Assembly: GCA_032622095.1 (NCBI GenBank)
Contig: CP136064.1
Span: 148,678,864 to 148,742,863 of the forward strand
Direction of reading: 5' to 3'
Length of the DNA stretch: 64,000 nt
From: Siphonodentalium dalli
Taxonomy: Eukaryota; Mollusca; Scaphopoda; Gadilida; Siphonodentaliidae
Each line of letters begins with the position of its first letter. The stretch's first letter is position 1. Below the pieces are notes generated by a model. It had not been told where the DNA came from. It searched no databases and saw only the letters and a program-made list of their open reading frames with translations. Positions 58,357-64,000 of the stretch are shown here, piece by piece. The position numbers were made by a program, and so were the translations under genes.

Positions 58357-60384
58357 CCAGTTGACCGTCGGTTGACCACCTACAGATATCATGGGGGGAT
58401 GGCAAATAAGAAATCGACAAATTTTGAAGGAAATTTCGTATAGTTTGAACATTTAGTGGCACAAGCTGTCGCTATATGGCCACATAATCATCATTTGTAC
58501 CCGCTTTACTGAAAACCCGGACCAGTTGACCGTCGGTTGACCACCCACAGATATCCTGGGGGGATGGCAAATAAGGAATTGACAAATTTTGAAGGAAATT
58601 TCGTATAGTTTGAACATTTAGTGGCACAAGCTGTCGCTATATGGCCACATAATCATCATTTGTACCCGCCTTACTGAAAACCCGGACCAGTTGACCGTCG
58701 GTTGACCACCCACAGATATCCTGGGGGGATGGCAAATAAGGAATCGACAAATTTTGAAGGAAATTTCGTATAGTTTGAACATTTAGTGGCACAAGCTGTC
58801 GCTATATGGCCACATAATCATCATTTGTAGCCGCCCTACTGAAAACCCGGACCAGTTGACCGTCGGTTGACCACGTACAGATATCATGGGGGGATGGCAA
58901 ATAAGAAATCGACAAATTTTGAAGGAAATTTTGTATAGTTTGAACATTTAGTGGCACAAGCTGTCGCTATATGGCCACATAATCACCATTTGTACCCGCC
59001 TTACTGAAAACCCGGACCAGTTGACCGTCGGTTGACCACCCACAGATATCCTGGGGGGATGGCAAATAAGAAATCGACAAATTTTGAAGGAAATTTTGTA
59101 TAGTTTGAACATTTAGTGGCACAAGCTGTCGCTATATGGCCACATAATCATCATTTGTACCCGCCTTACTGAAAACCCGGACCAGTTGACCGTCGGTTGA
59201 CCACCCACAGATATCCTGGGGGGATGGCAAATAAGGAATCGACAAATTTTGAAGGAAATTTCGTATAGTTTGAACATATAGTGGCACAAGCTGTCGCTAT
59301 ATAAATGGCCACATAATCATCATTTGTACCCGCCTTACTGAAAACCCGGACCAGTTGACCGTCGGTTGGCCACCTACAGATATCATGGGGGGATGGCAAA
59401 TAAGAAATCGACAAATTTTGAAGGAAATTTCGTATAGTTTGAACATTTAGTGGCACAAGCTGTCGCTATATGGCCACATAATCATCATTTGTACCCGCCT
59501 TACTGGAAACCCGGACCAGTTGACCGTCGGTTGGCCACCTACAGATATCATGGGGGGATGGCAAATAAGGAATCGACAAATTTTGAAGGAAATTTCGTAT
59601 AGTTTGAACATTTAGTGGCACAAGCTGTCGCTATATGGCCACATAATCATCATTTGTACCCGCCTTACTGAAAACCCGGACCAGTTGACCGTCGGTTGGC
59701 CACCTACAGATATCATGGGGGGATGGCAAATAAGAAATCGACAAATTTTGAAGGAAATTTCGTATAGTTTGAACATTTAGTGGCACAAGCTGTCGCTATA
59801 TGGCCACATAATCATCATTTGTACCCGCCTTACTGAAAACCCGGACCAGTTGACCGTCGGTTGACCACCCACATATATCCTGGGGGGATGGCAAATAAGG
59901 AATTGACAAATTTTGAAGGAAATTTCGTATAGTTTGAACATTTAGTGGCACAAGCTGTCGCTATATGGCCACATAATCATCATTTGTACCCGCCTTACTG
60001 AAAACCCGGACCAGTTGACCGTCGGTTGACCACCTACAGATATCATGGGGGGATGGCAAATAAGAAATCGACAAATTTTGAAGGAAATTTCGTATAGTTT
60101 GAACATTTAGTGGCACAAGCTGTTGCTATATGGCCACATAATCATCATTTGTACCCGCCTTACTGAAAACCCGGACCAGTTGACCGTCGGTTGACCACCC
60201 ACAGATATCCTGGGGGGATGGCAAATAAGGAATCGACAAATTTTGAAGGAAATTTCGTATAGTTTGAACATTTAGTGGCACAAGATGTCGCTATATGGCC
60301 ACATAATCATCATTTGTACCCGCCTTACTGAAAACTCGGACCAGTTGACCGTCGGTTGACCACCTACAGAAATCATGGGGGGAT
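58357..60384. repeat. 165-bp satellite block 5 (12 monomers + 44 bp), recombinant
   Basis: 2028 bp = 12 x 165 + 44 + 4. Starts like block 1 (two or three monomers), then from about 58830 (TGTAGCCGCC) follows the second part of block 4, including the 4-bp insertion. Confidence 0.95.
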
Positions 60385-61078
60385 GGCTGAAACCCATCAT
60401 TTGGTCCCAACAAACAGGGAAGTTAGAGTAATTATAATAGTCGCAAATTTCCCAGAAACACGAGGTCGAAAAAGTTTTAAAACATCGTAGCACGTGTTTG
60501 TCGAGTTGGATATGCTTCATCGGAAACATCAAAGCGCTACTATAATAATCGGTTGACAGAGCAAGCTCCACCAACTCGAAAGGAGGTCATTGTGCCAGTC
60601 GCATCCACGCGGCATACCAATCATCTCACAATGTCGCCAACTAATACAGTATTAGTTGGCGACATTGTGAGATGATTGGTATGTCGTGTGGATGCGACTG
60701 GCACAATGACCTTTCGAGTTGGTGGAGCTTGCTCTGTCAACCATAACCAGTTGCTTGGAGACAGATTTCCATTTAAAATTTTATAATGACCCCATTATCT
60801 GAATGTGTCATAATGTGCAAATTGCGAGTAAAATGATTTTGTGGACATGTGCCGTATGACCCAATTATAGAATGAATACAAAACACGAGCATAAAACGGA
60901 TCATGAAATTGCTAGCATTTCAACAAGGCAGCGGCTATTCGTCATCGGATGGCAAATAGCGATTCTACCGATATGCGCTATTTGCCATCCGATGGTATTT
61001 TAAACAAAAGAAAACATATCATATCATCACAATACGCTATTATAACGAGGATTCCTACCGCCTTCGTGATCATTAGGC
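60385..61078. repeat. Satellite spacer S6 (694 bp)
   Basis: As S5. Confidence 0.97.
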
Positions 61079-62773
61079 CCAGTTGACCGTCGGTTGACCA
61101 CCTACAGATATCATGGGGGGATGGCAAATAAGAAATCGACAAATTTTGAAGGAAATTTCGTATAGTTTGAACATTTAGTGGCACAAGCTGTCGCTATATG
61201 GCCACATAATTATCATTTGTACCCGCTTTACTGAAAACCCGGACCAGTTGACCGTCGGTTGACCACCCACAGATATCCTGGGGGGATGGCAAATAAGGAA
61301 TTGACAAATTTTGAAGGAAATTTCGTATAGTTTGAACATTTAGTGGCACAAGCTGTCGCTATATGGCCACATAATCATCATTTGTACCCGCCTTACTGAA
61401 AACCCGGACCAGTTGACCGTCGGTTGACCACCCACAGATATCCTGGGGGGATGGCAAATAAGGAATCGACAAATTTTGAAGGAAATTTCGTATAGTTTGA
61501 ACATTTAGTGGCACAAGCTGTCGCTATATGGCCACATAATCATCATTTGTACCCGCCTTACTGAAAACCCGGACCAGTTGACCGTCGGTTGACCACCCAC
61601 AGATATCCTGGGGGGATGGCAAATAAGAAATCGACAAATTTTGAAGGAAATTTCGTATAGTTTGAACATTTAGTGGCACAAGCTGTCGCTATATGGCCAC
61701 ATAATCATCATTTGTACCCGCCTTACTGAAAACCCGGACCAGTTGACCGTCGGTTGGCCACCTACAGATATCATGGGGGGATGGCAAATAAGAAATCGAC
61801 AAATTTTGAAGGAAATTTCGTATAGTTTGAACATTTAGTGGCACAAGCTGTCGCTATATGGCCACATAATCATCATTTGTACCCGCCTTACTGAAAACCC
61901 GGACCAGTTGACCGTCGGTTGACCACCCACAGATATCATGGGGGGATGGCAAATAAGAAATCGACAAATTTTGAAGGAAATTTCGTATAGTTTGAACATT
62001 TAGTGGCACAAGCTGTCGCTATATGGCCACATAATCATCATTTGTACCCGCCTTACTGAAAACCCGGACCAGTTGACCGTCGGTTGGCCACCTACAGATA
62101 TCATGGGGGGGATGGCAAATAAGAAATCGACAAATTTTGAAGGAAATTTCGTATAGTTTGAACATTTAGTGGCACAAGCTGTTGCTATATGGCCACATAA
62201 TCATCATTTGTACCCGCCTTACTGAAAACCCGGACCAGTTGACCGTCGGTTGACCACCCACATATATCCTGGGGGGATGGCAAATAAGAAATTGACAAAT
62301 TTTGAAGGAAATTTCGTATAGTTTGAACATTTAGTGGCACAAGCTGTCGCTATATGGCCACATAATCATCATTTGTACCCGCCTTACTGAAAACCCGGAC
62401 CAGTTGACCGTCGGTTGACCACCCACAGATATCCTGGGGGGATGGCAAATAAGGAATCGACAAATTTTGAAGGAAATTTCGTATAGTTTGAACATTTAGT
62501 GGCACAAGCTGTCGCTATATGGCCACATAATCATCATTTGTACCCGCCTTACTGAAAACCCGGACCAGTTGACCGTCGGTTGACCACCCACAGATATCCT
62601 GGGAGGATGGCAAATAAGGAATCGACAAATTTTGAAGGAAATTTCGTATAGTTTGAACATTTAGTGGCACAAGATGTCGCTATATGGCCACATAATCATC
62701 ATTTGTACCCGCCTTACTGAAAACTCGGACCAGTTGACCGTCGGTTGACCACCTACAGAAATCATGGGGGGAT
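61079..62773. repeat. 165-bp satellite block 6 (10 monomers + 44 bp)
   Basis: Same length (1695 bp) and variants as block 1, including an extra G near 62110 and the GGGAGGATGG monomer near 62601. Confidence 0.97.
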
Positions 62774-63467
62774 GGCTGAAACCCATCATTTGGTCCCAAC
62801 AAACAGGGAAGTTATAGTAAGTATAATAGTCGCAAACTTCCCAGAAACACGAGGTCGAAAAAGTTTTAAAACATCGTAGCACGTGTTTGTCGAGTTGGAT
62901 ATGCTTCATCGGAAACATCAAAGCGCTACTATAATAATCGGTTGACAGAGCAAGCTCCACCAACTCGAAAGGAGGTCATTGTGCCAGTCGCATCCACGCG
63001 GCATACCAATCATCTCACAATGTCGCCAACTAATACAGTATTAGTTGGCGACATTGTGAGATGATTGGTATGTCGTGTGGATGCGACTGGCACAATGACC
63101 TTTCGAGTTGGTGGAGCTTGCTCTGTCAACCATAACCAGTTGCTTGGAGACAGATTACCATTTAAAATTTTATAATGACCCCATTATCTGAATGTGTCAT
63201 AATGTGCAAATTGCGAGTAAAATGATTTTGTGGACATGTGCCGTATGACCCAATTATAGAATGAATACAAAACACGAGCATAAAACGGATCATGAAATTG
63301 CTAGCATTTCAACAAGGCAGCGGCTATTCGCCATCGGATGGCAAATAGCGATTCTACCGATATGCGCTATTTGCCATCCGATGGTATTTTAAACAAAAGA
63401 AAACATATCATATCATCACAATACGCTATTATAACGAGGATTCCTACCGCCTTCGTGATCATTAGGC
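62774..63467. repeat. Satellite spacer S7 (694 bp)
   Basis: Matches S2/S3 at the sites where S4-S6 differ. Confidence 0.97.
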
Positions 63468-64000
63468 CCAGTTGACCGTCGGTTGACCACCTACATATAT
63501 CATGGGGGGATGGCAAATAAGAAATCGACAAATTTTGAAGGAAATTTCGTATAGTTTGAACATTTAGTGGCACAAGCTGTCGCTATATGGCCACATAATC
63601 ATCATTTGTACCCGCCTTACTGAAAACCCGGACCAGTTGACCGTCGGTTGGCCACCTACGGATATCATGGGGGGATGGCAAATAAGGAATCGACAAATTT
63701 TGAAGGAAATTTTGTATAGTTTGAACATTTAGTGGCACAAGCTGTCGCTATATGGCCACATAATCATCATTTGTACCCGCCTTACTGAAAACCCGGACCA
63801 GTTGACCGTCGGTTGGCCACCTACAGATATCATGGGGGGATGGCAAATAAGAAATCGACAAATTTTGAAGGAAATTTCGTATAGTTTGAACATTTAGTGG
63901 CACAAGCTGTCGCTATATGGCCACATAATCATCATTTGTACCCGCCTTACTGAAAACCCGGACCAGTTGACCGTCGGTTGACCACCCACATATATCCTGG
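63468..64000. repeat. 165-bp satellite block 7 (runs off window)
   Basis: Starts like block 3 (CTACGGATATCATG as second monomer, GAAATTTTGTATAG). The array continues beyond the window. Confidence 0.95.

Noticed and set aside
44735-63573. Recurring 68-, 96- and 100-codon minus-strand frames in the satellite
   Set aside because: They cross spacer/monomer borders, are copied with the DNA, and have no recognised motif; the 96-codon version exists only because of a 4-bp insertion.
44836-64000. CENP-B-box-like sequence GTTTTCAGTAAGGCGGGT on the minus strand of each monomer
   Set aside because: Only 7 of 9 core positions agree; a match this good is expected by chance in about every second 165-bp sequence.
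44836-64000. CRISPR-like regular repetition
   Set aside because: Units are directly adjacent 165-bp monomers without unique spacers; the DNA is eukaryotic in character.
1-64000. tRNA, rRNA or reverse transcriptase genes
   Set aside because: Looked for tRNA-like folds, rRNA words and RT motifs by eye; none seen. Absence is not proven without a search.

Overview
The window looks like nuclear DNA of an animal, most likely a marine invertebrate (mollusc or other lophotrochozoan is my guess; the sequence does not prove it). Reasons: AT-rich, intron-containing coding remnants, many short non-autonomous DNA transposons with clear terminal inverted repeats (TIRs) and target-site duplications (TSDs), a LINE-like tail, and a long satellite. 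No conserved long gene, rRNA, tRNA or CRISPR was recognised. Almost everything is accessory DNA.

Region 1 (1-16497): a compact, virus-like or element-like segment with small intronless genes. It starts in a palindrome (1-1303) whose arms carry two divergent copies of a small gene with a membrane segment and a PC4-like (p15 coactivator) C-terminal domain. Then come a small protein with a basic tail cut off by a stop, a C2H2 zinc-finger/acidic gene with an in-frame TAA, an acidic membrane-anchored protein on the minus strand and a second small C2H2 protein. A 7606-bp block (1859-9464) is repeated in tandem (9465-16204) with only a handful of differences. The main one is an 858-bp hAT-type MITE, present in copy 1 and cleanly absent from copy 2. 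A second palindrome (15914-16497) closes the region.

Region 2 (17751-32551): TTAA-bounded elements. A 985-bp foldback element and a 13.8-kb composite share one TTAA. The composite contains two diverged tandem copies of a non-coding body. Body 1 carries a 4.3-kb foldback element made of about 29 copies of a 143-bp unit in two opposed blocks; body 2 carries at least two further TTAA-type insertions. Comparing the bodies gives filled and empty sites.

Region 3 (32552-44191): diverged repeats, a TTAA MITE, and a ~7.85-kb structure with inverted arms of about 870 bp. Inside it lie a LINE-like tail, a degenerate ~186-bp tandem repeat, and two minus-strand exons of a SWIM zinc-finger protein of the YqaJ-associated family. 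The SWIM motif is split by the intron; I did not find the nuclease part.

Region 4 (44192-64000): a higher-order satellite. Blocks of exactly 10, 12, 21, 21, 12 and 10 monomers of 165 bp, each plus a 44-bp partial monomer, alternate with a ~694-bp spacer containing a 192-bp near-perfect palindrome and a second 20-bp stem. The array runs off the window end.
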